Shown here in pieces: positions 16,307-25,218 of a DNA stretch of 64,000 bases. The DNA lies in assembly GCA_021604565.1 (NCBI GenBank), contig BQJF01000007.1, positions 1 to 64,000 on the forward strand. Direction: 5' to 3'. Positions within the stretch are counted from its first letter, which is position 1. The number at the start of each line of letters is the position of its first letter. The notes under the pieces are model-generated. The model saw only the letters and a program-made list of their open reading frames with translations, was not told where the DNA came from and made no database searches. A program made the position numbers and the translations under genes. Source of the DNA: Minwuia thermotolerans. GTDB lineage: Bacteria > Pseudomonadota > Alphaproteobacteria > Minwuiales > Minwuiaceae.

Positions 16307-17715
16307 GCTGCATCGACCCAGTTGCCGTGGAACCCGTGGGGAACGCGATGCGGCAGTTCAACCGTCGCAACCGGGCCCTGAGACAGGTCGGTGGCGGCAA
16401 AGACCAGTACATCGCTGCGGTTCTCGGCGGCCCGGTAGGCGGTGCCGAGAATCCAGCCATCGTCTGCAGCGGCATCGGTGCAAGCGGGCACGAAGACGGG
16501 TTCCGACAGATGCGTGTCCGCGCCGTCGGTCCAGATCGTCCGACGTTTCTCCTGCAGGTCCAGGTGGACATATTCGGTCCAGACACCGCGGTCTCCCGGT
16601 CGGCGCTGGTCCACCGTGGCGATCCAGCCGTGCCGATGAGCCAGTCCGGCGCGGCGGTCGTCGATCCGCGGAAATTCTCCGGGCCGGTCATCCAGCTGAT
16701 GCTCGGAAAAGCTTCCTGACGGCCCATTCAGCGTCCAGCGCCGGAGCGTCGACGTGGCCGCCGACGGATCACCCGGCGTGCCGTCAGCATGCGGGAACAG
16801 CGGTGCGGCATCGTACTTCATGACGTCGGCCACAACGTGATCGCCATCGTCGAACGCGTTCAGCACGTGGAAAACATAGCAGGCCGGAACCTCGATCCAT
16901 TTCAGCGTCTCGATTCCCGCATCACGGCGCAGGACACCAAGCCAGCCGGGCTTCTCCGGCTCCCATGCGAAGGGGGACTGTCCCTGCATCGCCCGTTCCA
17001 GGCTGCCTGTCAGCGGCAGGACCGGAAACACGACGTGGGATCGGGTGACGATGAAGTCATGCACCATGGCCGAATAGGGGGTCGAAAAGGATTCCGCCCG
17101 GGTAATCTGGCCTTCCGCATTCACCACGTGAAACGTCATCTGGTCCGTGAAATAGCCGCCGGTCGAATAGCCGAAGAACAGCATCTCCCCGGTTTCCGGA
17201 TCGATCTTGGGATGCGCGGTCATTCTGCCGCCCGTCAGGCGATCCGTGAACGTGTGGTAGCCGACCGAGGACAGGTCGTCGACTGCCATCTCGAATGGCG
17301 GGTGGGCTTCCTCCAGCGCCAGCAGCTTGCCGGCATGATGGACGATATTGGTATTTGCCAGGCCTGAGTCCTGACCGACAACGGACGGATCGGTCGTCAT
17401 CGGATTGCCGAAGGTGCCGAACAGGGCCTCCCCCGCCGCGTGTTCCGCCAGGAACTTCGGTGTCCTGACCCAGCGATTGAGGTAGCTGGCGCGCCCCTCC
17501 CGAAACCGGAAGCCGTGTACCATCCCGTCGCCCGCGAACCAGTGATGATTCCGGTCGCGCGGGGGGTATTGCGGATTGGGACCGATGCGAAACAGGGTGC
17601 CGTTCAGGCCTTCCGGCAGTTCCCCGCGCAAGATCAGATCGCTGGCCTCCCCCTCCATCAGCATCGGGGCATAGTTGCCTGTCAGTTGCGGGTGCTTCGG
17701 GAACGGTCTGGTCAT
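16300..17715 (-). CDS. Carotenoid oxygenase family protein (RPE65/CCD-like)
   Basis: This 471-residue non-haem iron dioxygenase has the seven-bladed propeller features of carotenoid/stilbene cleavage enzymes. The four Fe-ligand histidines are recognisable in MTAHPKIDP, AMVHDFIVT, YVFHVLNAFDDGD and VPHGFHGNW. The N-terminal LNGTLFRIGPNPQYPP and HHWFAGDGMVHGFRF segments are typical. Members cleave double bonds in carotenoids, apocarotenoids or lignostilbenes; the substrate is not determinable here. No carotenoid biosynthesis genes are nearby. It is a monocistronic host gene placed between phage loci. Confidence 0.85.
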   Translation of the reverse strand: MTRPFPKHPQLTGNYAPMLMEGEASDLILRGELPEGLNGTLFRIGPNPQYPPRDRNHHWFAGDGMVHGFRFREGRASYLNRWVRTPKFLAEHAAGEALFGTFGNPMTTDPSVVGQDSGLANTNIVHHAGKLLALEEAHPPFEMAVDDLSSVGYHTFTDRLTGGRMTAHPKIDPETGEMLFFGYSTGGYFTDQMTFHVVNAEGQITRAESFSTPYSAMVHDFIVTRSHVVFPVLPLTGSLERAMQGQSPFAWEPEKPGWLGVLRRDAGIETLKWIEVPACYVFHVLNAFDDGDHVVADVMKYDAAPLFPHADGTPGDPSAATSTLRRWTLNGPSGSFSEHQLDDRPGEFPRIDDRRAGLAHRHGWIATVDQRRPGDRGVWTEYVHLDLQEKRRTIWTDGADTHLSEPVFVPACTDAAADDGWILGTAYRAAENRSDVLVFAATDLSQGPVATVELPHRVPHGFHGNWVDAAA

Positions 17716-17795
17716 CTGGCGTGCTCCTGCGACGAGAGGACCGGTATCTTGGCGGCTGTCCAGCCGCGCGACAAGCGGACTGGGAATCTCGATGC

Positions 17796-17822
17796 TTGCA
17801 ATTCGGTAAAGATCGGTATAAA
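17796..17822 (+). promoter_or_regulatory. Probable sigma-70 promoter of the capsid-tail block
   Basis: TTGCAA (17796-17801) and TATAAA (17817-17822) are separated by 15 bases and lie in a locally AT-rich patch of otherwise GC-rich sequence, 160 bases upstream of the capsid gene and on its strand. It is one of the better promoter matches noticed in the window. The remaining leader to 17982 holds no convincing gene; an in-frame ATG at 17896 would only add an unconserved leader to the capsid protein. Confidence 0.5.
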
Positions 17823-17982
17823 TACACTTTCATCGCTGCGCCTACCTGCCTCGGCCCACTGACGCCATCGTCAACCCCCGGCAGGGAACAGCGAGATGCT
17901 GCCTGACATCGTGCGGGCAGCGGGATCGACCGGCCTATCCGACGCGGACCCGGCGAATTTCACACATTCTCGGAGTTTGAAG

Positions 17983-18804
17983 ATGAGCAACAGCGTCGAC
18001 GAAAGCTTTCGTCACGAATATGCGACGAATGTCCATATCGCCTACCAGCGGCAGGGCACGAAGCTGCGTGAGACCGTGCGCACGCAGAACAACGTCAGGG
18101 GTTCCTCGACCGTGTTCCAGAAGGTCGGGAAGGGTGTGGCGTCCGTCAAGGCACGGCACGGTCTGGTACCGACCATGAACGTCTCGCATGAGGCGGTGGA
18201 GTGCTTCCTGAAGGACTTCTATGCCGGTGACTGGGTTGACCGGCTGGACCAGATCAAGTCCGGCACCGACGAGATGAAGGTGCAGGTCAATGCCGGTGCC
18301 TATGCCCTGGGCCGGAAGACCGACGACCTGATCGTCGCGGAACTGGCCAAGTCCACCAACCTCACGCCGACCACGTCCGGGGGCCTGACCAAGGCGAAGA
18401 TCCTGGAAGCCTTCGAGATCCTGGGCGAGGCGGATGTGCCCGATGACGGCGAACGGTATGCCGTCGTCGGCTGGAAGCAGTGGTCCGAACTGCTGGACAT
18501 TCCGGAATTCGCCAATGCCGATTACGTTGGCGACGGTCAGCTGCCCTGGAAGCACACGCAGGCCAAGACCTGGCTCGGCACGCTCTGGTTCCCGCATACC
18601 GGACTGTCGGCGGACGAGTCGGACAACCGTCTCTGCCACTGGTACCACAAGACTGCCGTGGGTCATGCCATCGGCAGTGATGTCACGTCCGATATCACCT
18701 GGCACGGCGATCACGCCTCCCATTTCGTTAACAACTACATGAGCCAGGGCACTGTCCTGATCGACGCCGCCGGTGTCGTCACGATTCCCTGCGCCGAATC
18801 CTGA
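17983..18804 (+). CDS. Phage major capsid protein (T7 gp10-like)
   Basis: This 273-residue protein fits the podovirus major-head-protein pattern. It has an early TFRT-like segment (RGTKLRETVR-type, here RQGTKLRETVRTQNNVRGSS) and a domain with LKDFYAGDWVDRLDQIK and KVQVNAGAYALGRKTDDLIV. It also has ILGEADVPDDGERYAVVG, followed by TWLGTLWFPHTGL near the end. The assembled shell would package DNA. The ATG at 17983 follows a CGGAG motif with suitable spacing and gives the expected start MSNSVDESF. It is followed 13 bases later by a small head gene. No scaffold or protease gene precedes it, which is unusual for an intact phage. The reading frame is fully open. Confidence 0.78.
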   Translation: MSNSVDESFRHEYATNVHIAYQRQGTKLRETVRTQNNVRGSSTVFQKVGKGVASVKARHGLVPTMNVSHEAVECFLKDFYAGDWVDRLDQIKSGTDEMKVQVNAGAYALGRKTDDLIVAELAKSTNLTPTTSGGLTKAKILEAFEILGEADVPDDGERYAVVGWKQWSELLDIPEFANADYVGDGQLPWKHTQAKTWLGTLWFPHTGLSADESDNRLCHWYHKTAVGHAIGSDVTSDITWHGDHASHFVNNYMSQGTVLIDAAGVVTIPCAES

Positions 18805-18817
18805 CTGGAGTGACCTC

Positions 18818-19081
18818 ATGGCACTGAAGATCGAGAACCTCGAACGCATGGCCGGTGGTGGCGCAGGCTTCGCCATCTGGGGCTATGCCACGACCGATGA
18901 CGCGAAGGCCGATGTGGTTGCCGCCGGATATTTCAATGGTGCCGGCGACATGCTGCGGGTCGATGACTGGGTCTTCGTCCGCGCGACGGACGGGCATGGC
19001 ATTGCCATCGTCAACCAGAACGCCAGCGAGACGGTTGATGTTACCGACCTGACCGCCGTCGGCGGCAGCGACGGCAGCTGA
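18818..19081 (+). CDS. Small phage head-associated protein
   Basis: This 87-residue protein begins ALKIENLERMAGGGAGFAIW, then GYATTDDAK, AAGYFNGAGDMLRVDDWVFV and AIVNQNASETVDVT. Short beta-rich proteins with this W-Y-x-T-x-D / AGYFN / D-W-V pattern sit between capsid and tail-tube genes in many alphaproteobacterial podovirus-like prophages. A decoration or head-fibre role is plausible but unproven. It starts 13 bases after the capsid stop with a GGAG ribosome binding site (ACTGGAGTGACC), so it is in the same operon. Confidence 0.6.
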   Translation: MALKIENLERMAGGGAGFAIWGYATTDDAKADVVAAGYFNGAGDMLRVDDWVFVRATDGHGIAIVNQNASETVDVTDLTAVGGSDGS

Positions 19082-19157
19082 CCGGCCGGGGAACGTGGCG
19101 CCTGACGGTGCCGCGTTCCCCACCCCCTTCTTTTCCTTCATTCAAGGGAGGCCGCCA

Positions 19158-19733
19158 ATGGCCCTCAACAGCGTGCAGCTTTGCGCACGGGCGCTGCTCA
19201 AGGTCGGTGCACAGCCCATCACCAGTTTCGAGGAGAACACCGCCGAGGCCGAGATTGCCTCGCTTCTGTACGGGGTCTGCCGCGACTCCCTGATCTCGGG
19301 CCATCCCTGGTCCTTTGCCACCGCTCAGGTCCAGCTTGCCAGGCTGGACGAAAGTCCGCGCGCTGACTTTGATCATGCTTTCAGCCTGCCGGGAGACTTC
19401 CTGAGGGTCCTGTCCGCAGGTCATGGCCAGTCCGGGCGCGGGCGGGGCATCTCCTACCGTATTCAGGAACGGCGGCTGCATGCGAACGCCGAGACACTGA
19501 TGCTCACCTACATCTTTCGCCCTGACGAGAGTGCCTTCCCGGCCTTCTTCGATCAGGCACTGATCTGTCGGCTGGCGGCGGAGCTTTGTCTGCCACTGAC
19601 CGAGAACACGGGCCGCACCGAGATGCTGGCGAATGCAGCCGAGCTGGAGTTCGCGCGCGCGCGGACCATCGACGGACAGCAGCAGACGCCGCAGACGATC
19701 GAGCGATTTCCGCTCGTCGACGTGAGAGGATGA
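19158..19733 (+). CDS. Tail tubular protein A-like (T7 gp11-type adaptor)
   Basis: This 191-residue protein begins ALNSVQLCARALLKVGAQPI, continues with EAEIASLLYGVCRDSLISGH and PWSFATAQVQLARL, and ends with FFDQALICRLAAELCLPLT. This is the familiar tail-tube A / head-completion adaptor pattern that connects the portal ring to the tail nozzle in short-tailed phages. The ATG at 19158 has a strong AAGGGAGG ribosome binding site; an upstream in-frame reading to 19095 adds an unconserved leader. The next gene follows after four bases. Confidence 0.75.
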   Translation: MALNSVQLCARALLKVGAQPITSFEENTAEAEIASLLYGVCRDSLISGHPWSFATAQVQLARLDESPRADFDHAFSLPGDFLRVLSAGHGQSGRGRGISYRIQERRLHANAETLMLTYIFRPDESAFPAFFDQALICRLAAELCLPLTENTGRTEMLANAAELEFARARTIDGQQQTPQTIERFPLVDVRG

Positions 19734-19737
19734 GCCG

Positions 19738-21744
19738 ATGCCCAGACGTACAGCCCTGCAGCAGTTCAGCTTCACCAGTGGCATGCTGGATCCCGCCGTC
19801 GAGGCACGCACCGACGTCCGGGCCTATTTCGCCGGGGCCCGCGACCTGACCAATGTGCTGGGCATGGCCCAGGGCGGTGTCACGACGCGGGGCGGGTTTC
19901 GGCATGTTGCCGAGATCGCGCCGCCCGAGGGCGAAGAGACCATTCGTCTGGCGAGTTTCACCTTCGCACTCGGCAAGTCCTATCTGATCGCTTTCTCGCA
20001 CCAGCGTATCGACGTCTTCGAGGATGGTGTGCTGAACCAGTCCCTGATACCCGATCCCGAGGTTCCGGACGACGCGGACAGGTTCTTCACCTCCGATGAA
20101 CTGGCCGATGTCTCATGGACGCAAAGCCTCGATACCATGATCCTGGTGCACCCGGATCATCCGCCCCGACGGCTGCTGCGCCAGCATGACGGTGAGGCCG
20201 AGGACTGGGTGCTGGGCTCACTTGAGTTGACGAACACGCCGACGTTCAACTTCCGCGGACTGACACTCGGAACGGCATCGATCTCCATTTCCGGGGACAC
20301 GGCGACGGTCACGTCGACCGATGACACAGACTTCTCCGCTGTCGATCTGTCGGAAGGTTCGCCGAATTTCTGGGTCCGAATCCACGGCGGCCTGATCCGG
20401 GTGACGGCAAGGATCAGCGCCACGGTCGTCGAAGGAACAGTCGTGCAGGCTCCGGGGGAAACGACGGCAGTCGAGCCCGGCCTCTGGACGGTCGAAGAGG
20501 ATGCGTGGTCCGATCTGCGCGGCTGGCCACGGTCCGTCAATCTGTTTCAGGGTCGGCTGTATTTCGGGCAGAACCGGGCCCGCCCGCAGACAATCTGGGG
20601 TTCCCGGGCCGGGTCGTTCTTCGACTTCGGAACGACCGCTGATGTTCTGGATGACGAAGCCGTCGAACTGACGCTGGATAATGACCAGATCGCGGCTGTG
20701 GAGCAGCTCTTTGTCTCCAACGATTTTCTCGCCATGACGTCGGGCGGCGTCTATGCCTGTGCCGAGACGCCTGTCACGCCAGCCAACTTCTTCTTCAGGC
20801 GGCAGAGCGAACTGCCCGCGGCGCCGATACGCCCGGTGGAACTGGATGGCGTGGTCGTGTTCATCCGTTCCTCAAGCGACTCCGTGCGTGCGACCTGCAA
20901 CGAGCTGGTGTTCGACGACGCGCGACAGGTACTCGTGCCACAGGATCTGGGGCTGCTGGCGGGCGGACTGATCGATTCGCCGGTCGACATGACGGCGCGG
21001 CAGGGCACGGAGGTGGATGGTGCCAACCACCTGATGCTCGCCAACGCGGACGGTACGGTCGCTGTCCTGAACACCCGGCGTGCGCAGAACATCGCCGGAT
21101 GGACGCGCCTGCGCCTGGGTGGGGGCGGTCTCGTCACGGCCATCAGTGCGGTTGGCGCACGGGTCTATGCCGTCGTGTCCCGTCAGCTCTTGGGGAGCCC
21201 GCGCTGCTTCATCGAATGCCTGGAGCCGGAGTCATGCCTGGATTCCTCGATTGTCGCAGCGCCGGTTGGCGCCTTGCCGACAGCGGAATGGAACGGCCTT
21301 GATGTGCTGGAGGGTGTCGAGGTGCACCTGTTCAGCGAAGGCCTGGATATCGGAACCGCGACCGTGGTCGATGGCGCCGTAACGACTGTGGAAGCGGTCG
21401 ACAGTCTCGAAGTCGGGTTTCCGTTTGACTGGACGGTGGAGACCATGCCGCTGGAGGCCGAACTGACGGATGGCACCTTCATCGGCAACAGACATCGCCT
21501 GGTGCGCGCCACGGTTCGTACGGCTCGTGCAGGCCGGTTCTCGGTCAATGGCAGGGATGTCGAGCCAAGGACGTTCGGGTCGGCATCCTTCGGCAGCGCC
21601 GACCAGGTTGCTGCGAAGCTGGCGACAGTTCGCCTGCTCGGATGGAACGGCGGTCGTGGCGATGTCGGGGCAACCGTTTGCGTGACCGGACGATCAACCG
21701 AGCCGGCAAGTATTCTCTCCATCACAGCAGAGGTGACACAGTAA
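19738..21744 (+). CDS. Tail tubular protein B-like (T7 gp12-type nozzle)
   Basis: This 668-residue protein matches the short-tailed-phage nozzle family. An N-terminal FSFTSGMLDPAVEARTDVRA and NVLGMAQGGVTTRGGFRHVA are followed by SFTFALGKSYLIAFSHQRID. Mid-protein elements include WPRSVNLFQGRLYFGQNRAR and SNDFLAMTSGGVYACAE, typical of the propeller-like nozzle body. In known phages it forms the distal tail through which DNA exits and to which fibres attach. It lies four bases after the tail tubular A gene and its TAA stop overlaps the next ATG. The frame is uninterrupted over two kilobases, arguing against neutral decay. Confidence 0.8.
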   Translation: MPRRTALQQFSFTSGMLDPAVEARTDVRAYFAGARDLTNVLGMAQGGVTTRGGFRHVAEIAPPEGEETIRLASFTFALGKSYLIAFSHQRIDVFEDGVLNQSLIPDPEVPDDADRFFTSDELADVSWTQSLDTMILVHPDHPPRRLLRQHDGEAEDWVLGSLELTNTPTFNFRGLTLGTASISISGDTATVTSTDDTDFSAVDLSEGSPNFWVRIHGGLIRVTARISATVVEGTVVQAPGETTAVEPGLWTVEEDAWSDLRGWPRSVNLFQGRLYFGQNRARPQTIWGSRAGSFFDFGTTADVLDDEAVELTLDNDQIAAVEQLFVSNDFLAMTSGGVYACAETPVTPANFFFRRQSELPAAPIRPVELDGVVVFIRSSSDSVRATCNELVFDDARQVLVPQDLGLLAGGLIDSPVDMTARQGTEVDGANHLMLANADGTVAVLNTRRAQNIAGWTRLRLGGGGLVTAISAVGARVYAVVSRQLLGSPRCFIECLEPESCLDSSIVAAPVGALPTAEWNGLDVLEGVEVHLFSEGLDIGTATVVDGAVTTVEAVDSLEVGFPFDWTVETMPLEAELTDGTFIGNRHRLVRATVRTARAGRFSVNGRDVEPRTFGSASFGSADQVAAKLATVRLLGWNGGRGDVGATVCVTGRSTEPASILSITAEVTQ

Positions 21745-22136
21745 TGGCTGATCCCGTTTCCGCAGGTATAGCGACCCTCGGGCTATCTGCCCTCTCAAGC
21801 GCGCAGCAGGCGTCGGCCGCATCGGCCACGCGTCGGGTATCCCGTGCCCGCACCCGCCTCGACCTTGCCCGACGTGATCGCGAAGGGCAGCAGCAGCTTG
21901 CCCGGACCCTGGCACGCCAGAATGTCGAGGGCGGAGCTCAGGGAATTGCTGCATCCAGCGGTTCGCTCATGCGTCAGGCGATGGCGGCACGGCGTGCCGT
22001 CCGGCGCATCAGCGGTCTTGCCCGTGGGGCCGCCTCGCTGGAGGATTCCGTTGCCGATCAGCGCGCAAGATCCCGGACCGTTGGCAGTCTGATCAATTTC
22101 GGTCGGGCAGGCGTAAATCTTGGCAGAACCTTGTGA
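21744..22136 (+). CDS. Internal virion protein-like small protein
   Basis: This 130-residue Ala/Arg-rich helical protein begins ADPVSAGIATLGLSALSSAQ and contains RRVSRARTRLDLARRDREGQ and SSGSLMRQAMAARRAVRRIS. It has no long transmembrane helix. Its place directly after the nozzle gene (TAATG overlap) and its composition match the smaller ejection or internal core proteins (gp14-type) of podoviruses. In a phage it would be injected with the DNA. No gp15/gp16-like larger ejection protein follows; the block ends here. Confidence 0.6.
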   Translation: MADPVSAGIATLGLSALSSAQQASAASATRRVSRARTRLDLARRDREGQQQLARTLARQNVEGGAQGIAASSGSLMRQAMAARRAVRRISGLARGAASLEDSVADQRARSRTVGSLINFGRAGVNLGRTL

Positions 22137-22220
22137 CTCTGGTGCAAGGTCAGGCAGACAAAGTCTGTCAGTTCCCTCCTGACCGCGGGGCTGTCATTGC
22201 TGCTGCCCTGTGACAGTGGA

Positions 22221-22247
22221 CACGTTATCGATCCGCCGAATAACGTG
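22221..22247 (+). promoter_or_regulatory. Operator-like inverted repeat upstream of the lipoprotein/two-component operon
   Basis: CACGTTAT (22221-22228) and ATAACGTG (22240-22247) are perfect inverted 8-mers separated by 11 bases, a spacing that would put the half-sites on one face of the helix. It lies 77 bases upstream of the lipoprotein ATG, and 85 bases downstream of the phage block. It could be an operator for the two-component operon or a weak terminator of the phage operon. No T-run follows, so the operator reading is preferred. Confidence 0.4.
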
Positions 22248-22323
22248 ATAAGTATCGGAATTCCCCTGCAGATCGTAACGGGGTAGCATGAGACACCACT
22301 GTCGGTAGGGGGGATTGACCCGG

Positions 22324-22881
22324 ATGAATTGGCTCGGGTCCGCAACAGCTCTGACGCTTGTTGTCCTTTTGGCTGCCTGCGAGCAGCTACCGCCGCCAAA
22401 GACCGGGGGCGCTCAGCGATCCCTGGCGGGCGGTGCAGCGAGTCCGCAGACCGAGCCTTCGCCCGGTCTTGCGGTGCTGGGACCGCGGGAGCAGCCTGTG
22501 CCACCGCTGCCGCCGCCGCGTCCCGTCGCCAGGGGCAGTGTGGTCGATCCGGGGCCCGCCGCTCAGGCCAGTGGCGATGCCGAAAGTCCTGTCGGCGGTG
22601 AGACGCGGGAGAAACCACCGTTTGGCGAACTCGTGGGCCTGAATGCCGACGAGTTGCTGCGCCAGATGGGTTCCCCATCCGAGGTGCGGATACAATCACC
22701 TGCCACGATCTGGGAGTATCGGTTCTCCGGCTGCAGTCTGGCGTTGTTCCTGTTTCGTGATGTGAACAACCAGTTGCTGAAGGCCTTGACGTTCGAGACA
22801 GCGGGACTGGACGTCGATACAACAGTCGGAAGGGATGAACGGTGTCCCGATCCGATAGCGGAGAAAGTTGCTGATGGGTGA
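22324..22881 (+). CDS. Outer-membrane-type lipoprotein with SmpA/BamE-like tail
   Basis: This 185-residue protein has a lipoprotein signal (TALTLVVLLAAC) with the acylated Cys at residue 19. A Pro/Gly-rich linker follows (PPLPPPRPVARGS), then a C-terminal domain: LNADELLRQMGSPSEVRIQS, WEYRFSGCSLALFLFRD. The domain pattern (small motif then W-x-Y) recalls SmpA/OmlA-type modules. The ATG at 22324 is preferred over an earlier non-ATG start. The 3' end overlaps the response regulator gene by 8 bases, so the protein is probably the envelope component of that signalling operon, perhaps a sensor accessory. No specific function is recognised. Confidence 0.65.
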   Translation: MNWLGSATALTLVVLLAACEQLPPPKTGGAQRSLAGGAASPQTEPSPGLAVLGPREQPVPPLPPPRPVARGSVVDPGPAAQASGDAESPVGGETREKPPFGELVGLNADELLRQMGSPSEVRIQSPATIWEYRFSGCSLALFLFRDVNNQLLKALTFETAGLDVDTTVGRDERCPDPIAEKVADG

Positions 22882-23614
22882 GCAGCCGCAGCCTCGCATT
22901 TTCCTGGTTGATGACGATGATCTGTTCCGGGAATCGGTGGCCCAGAACCTTGAGGACGCTGGCTTCAGCGTTCAGGAGTTCCCGGACGGGCCCGATGTGA
23001 TCGCGGCGCTGGAGGCGGGCGGCGCGCCCGGCCTCATCCTGCTCGACTGGAAGATGCCGCGGATGAACGGTATCGAGGTGCTGAAGCAGATCAGGGCGGA
23101 CGGGATCGAACTGCCCGTCATCTTCCTGACCGTACTGAGTGATCAGATCTACGAGGAAGCGGCACTGATTGGCGGTGCGGTCGATTTCATCGAGAAGTCA
23201 CGCAGCTTTTCCATTCTGAAACGGCGAATCGAACTGATCCTCGGCGGCACGCGCGGGACAGCCGGAAACAGCGAGGCACCATCGGCGGAGCATCGGGCGG
23301 GCGACCTGCTGCTGGACACCGATTCCGCCCGCACGCTCTGGAAGGAGCATGAGGTCGACCTGACCATCTCCGAATTTGCCGTCGTCCGTCACCTGGCGGA
23401 GAACGCGGGCCGCAACATGCGCTATCGGGAGATATACGATCTGGTGCGCGGCGAGGGCTTTCACGCCGGGTCCGGCGATGATGGCTTCCGCACGAATGTC
23501 CGCAGTATCATCAAGCGTATCCGTCGCAAGTTCGAGACAATCGATCCGGAGTTCGCCGAGATCGAGAACTATCCCGGATTTGGCTACCGCTGGCGCAAGG
23601 CACGCGATGCCTGA
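22874..23614 (+). CDS. OmpR-type response regulator, ChvI-like
   Basis: This 246-residue two-domain regulator has a receiver with the acidic cluster VDDDD, phospho-acceptor Asp58 in LILLDWKMPRMNG, Thr in VIFLTVL and Lys in DFIEKSRSF. The C-terminal winged-helix domain contains LTISEFAVVRHLAENAGRN and NVRSIIKRIRRKFE, then YPGFGYRW. The DNA-binding half resembles ChvI/ExoR-pathway regulators of alphaproteobacteria. The receiver's alpha4 segment (EEAALIGGAVDFIEKSRS) is distinctive. It overlaps the lipoprotein gene and is followed 17 bases later by its cognate kinase. Target genes are not identifiable from the window. Confidence 0.85.
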   Translation: MGEQPQPRIFLVDDDDLFRESVAQNLEDAGFSVQEFPDGPDVIAALEAGGAPGLILLDWKMPRMNGIEVLKQIRADGIELPVIFLTVLSDQIYEEAALIGGAVDFIEKSRSFSILKRRIELILGGTRGTAGNSEAPSAEHRAGDLLLDTDSARTLWKEHEVDLTISEFAVVRHLAENAGRNMRYREIYDLVRGEGFHAGSGDDGFRTNVRSIIKRIRRKFETIDPEFAEIENYPGFGYRWRKARDA

Positions 23615-23631
23615 TCGGATCGGGTAGGCTG

Positions 23632-25095
23632 ATGTCCCGCTTCCTGCGTTCCCTCTGGATGCGCCTCGTCATTCTGTCCGCGATTCTCGCCATCGTGCCT
23701 GCAATCATTTACCTGCAACTGCAGCAGGCGGACAGCGAGCGACGCAATCTGCTGCGCCAGGCGGTGGCGGAGCAGGGCGCGCTGATCGCCAGCGGCATCC
23801 TGTCATCCCTCGACCCTGCACGCCTGCCGGAGTTGCAGGAAGTGCTTGCCCGTTTCGACAGCAGCGGCAACGGCATCCGGGTGCTGTTCCGACCGGCAGG
23901 TGACAGTGGCGGCTTCTTCTTTGTCGGGGCCTGGCCGTCGATCTCCGAGAATGCCTTCGACAGCGAGAAGCAGCGCTTGCTGGCGACGGGCGCGCTTTCC
24001 ATTCTGGAGGGCAACTGCGCCTGGGCCGGGCGCACCGGTTCCGTTTACGAAACGGTGTCCGGCAGCCGCCGGGCCATCACGTCGGTGACACCTGTCAGCA
24101 ATGCGGCGGGTTGCTGGGTTGTCGTGACCACGAAGGCGGAGGTCGCGCGGCTGGGGTCCCCTGCGGAAGTGCCCTACTGGCAAAGCCCGGAAATGCTGGT
24201 CAGTGCCGGCATCTATCTGTTGATGGTCGTTGCGGTCTTCGGCCTGTTCCTGTCCGTCCGGCGCAACCTGCAGCGCTTTGCCGATCTGGCGGGAGTGATG
24301 CGGCGGGGGGGTGGCCGCCAGTCCAGTTTCCGTGACCTGAACCGGCTGCCGGAACTGGATGGGGTCGCCCGCAGTTTCGATGACATGGTGGGCAGCCTGC
24401 GCCGTTCCGCCGATCAGCTACGGACTTCGGCTGAAGAGAACGCACACGCACTCAAGACTCCGGTGGGCGTCATTGCGCAGGCCCTCGAGCCGCTCCGGCG
24501 TGCGCTGCCCGATGTGAAGGCCGCACCCCACCAGTCCATTGAACGGATTGATCGTGCCGTGGAGCGCCTCGACAGCCTGATCGGTGCCATCCGCCGCAGT
24601 GAGGAGGCAACTGCCGCCCTGATCTCGCCTGACAAGACGCGTCTGGACCTTGCCGAACTGATCGGGCGCATTGTCGATGGCTTTGCGGAGGTTGCGGAGG
24701 AATCGGGGGCGAAGATCAGCGTCCGGAGTGAAGGCCGCACGACAGTCGTTGGCAACAGCGACCTGCTCACCATTGCCATCGAGAACCCGCTGGAGAACGC
24801 CCTTGGCCTGCTGGGTCGGGAGGGAGAGATCACGATCACGATCCGGCCCGTGGGGGATGGCATGGTGGAGGCGCGGATATCCGACAACGGGCCGGGCGTG
24901 CCGGAGGATCGTCTGGAGTTCATCTTTGTCCGCCATGTCACGATCCGCGATACGGATGGTGCCGACGATGGTCATGACGGCCTCGGCCTCTGGCTGACCC
25001 GCCGGAACGTCGAGGCACTTGGCGGAACGGCAGTGGCGGAACGCAACCCCGATGGTGGGTTGTCAATTGTCCTCCGCCTGCCGCAGGCCCGCTGA
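23632..25095 (+). CDS. Sensor histidine kinase, ChvG/PhoQ-like H-box
   Basis: This 487-residue inner-membrane kinase has TM1 at the N-terminus (LVILSAILAIVPAIIYL), a periplasmic sensor of about 150 residues, and TM2 (MLVSAGIYLLMVVAVFGLFL). A HAMP-like linker and a dimerisation domain with catalytic His272 in NAHALKTPVGVI follow. The HxLKTP form of the H-box is shared with ChvG and PhoQ. ATP-binding boxes are present: ENPLENALGLL (N), SDNGPGVPED (G1) and DGLGLWLTRRNVEALGG (G2). It is the third gene of the lipoprotein-regulator-kinase operon and presumably senses an envelope or ionic signal. Confidence 0.85.
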   Translation: MSRFLRSLWMRLVILSAILAIVPAIIYLQLQQADSERRNLLRQAVAEQGALIASGILSSLDPARLPELQEVLARFDSSGNGIRVLFRPAGDSGGFFFVGAWPSISENAFDSEKQRLLATGALSILEGNCAWAGRTGSVYETVSGSRRAITSVTPVSNAAGCWVVVTTKAEVARLGSPAEVPYWQSPEMLVSAGIYLLMVVAVFGLFLSVRRNLQRFADLAGVMRRGGGRQSSFRDLNRLPELDGVARSFDDMVGSLRRSADQLRTSAEENAHALKTPVGVIAQALEPLRRALPDVKAAPHQSIERIDRAVERLDSLIGAIRRSEEATAALISPDKTRLDLAELIGRIVDGFAEVAEESGAKISVRSEGRTTVVGNSDLLTIAIENPLENALGLLGREGEITITIRPVGDGMVEARISDNGPGVPEDRLEFIFVRHVTIRDTDGADDGHDGLGLWLTRRNVEALGGTAVAERNPDGGLSIVLRLPQAR

Positions 25096-25218
25096 CCGCC
25101 CTGAACGGGAACAACGGATCCATCTATTCTCGAAGCGGTGCAGCGGTTCTCAACAGGAGTTGATCTCCGGACTCGCGCGATGACCGTGTTACGCTGAAGG
25201 AAAACAAGGGGGGAGAGC

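Noticed and set aside
17896-17982. Longer capsid protein start at 17896
   Set aside because: The extra 29 residues look random, and the ATG at 17983 has a GGAG motif and the expected N-terminus.
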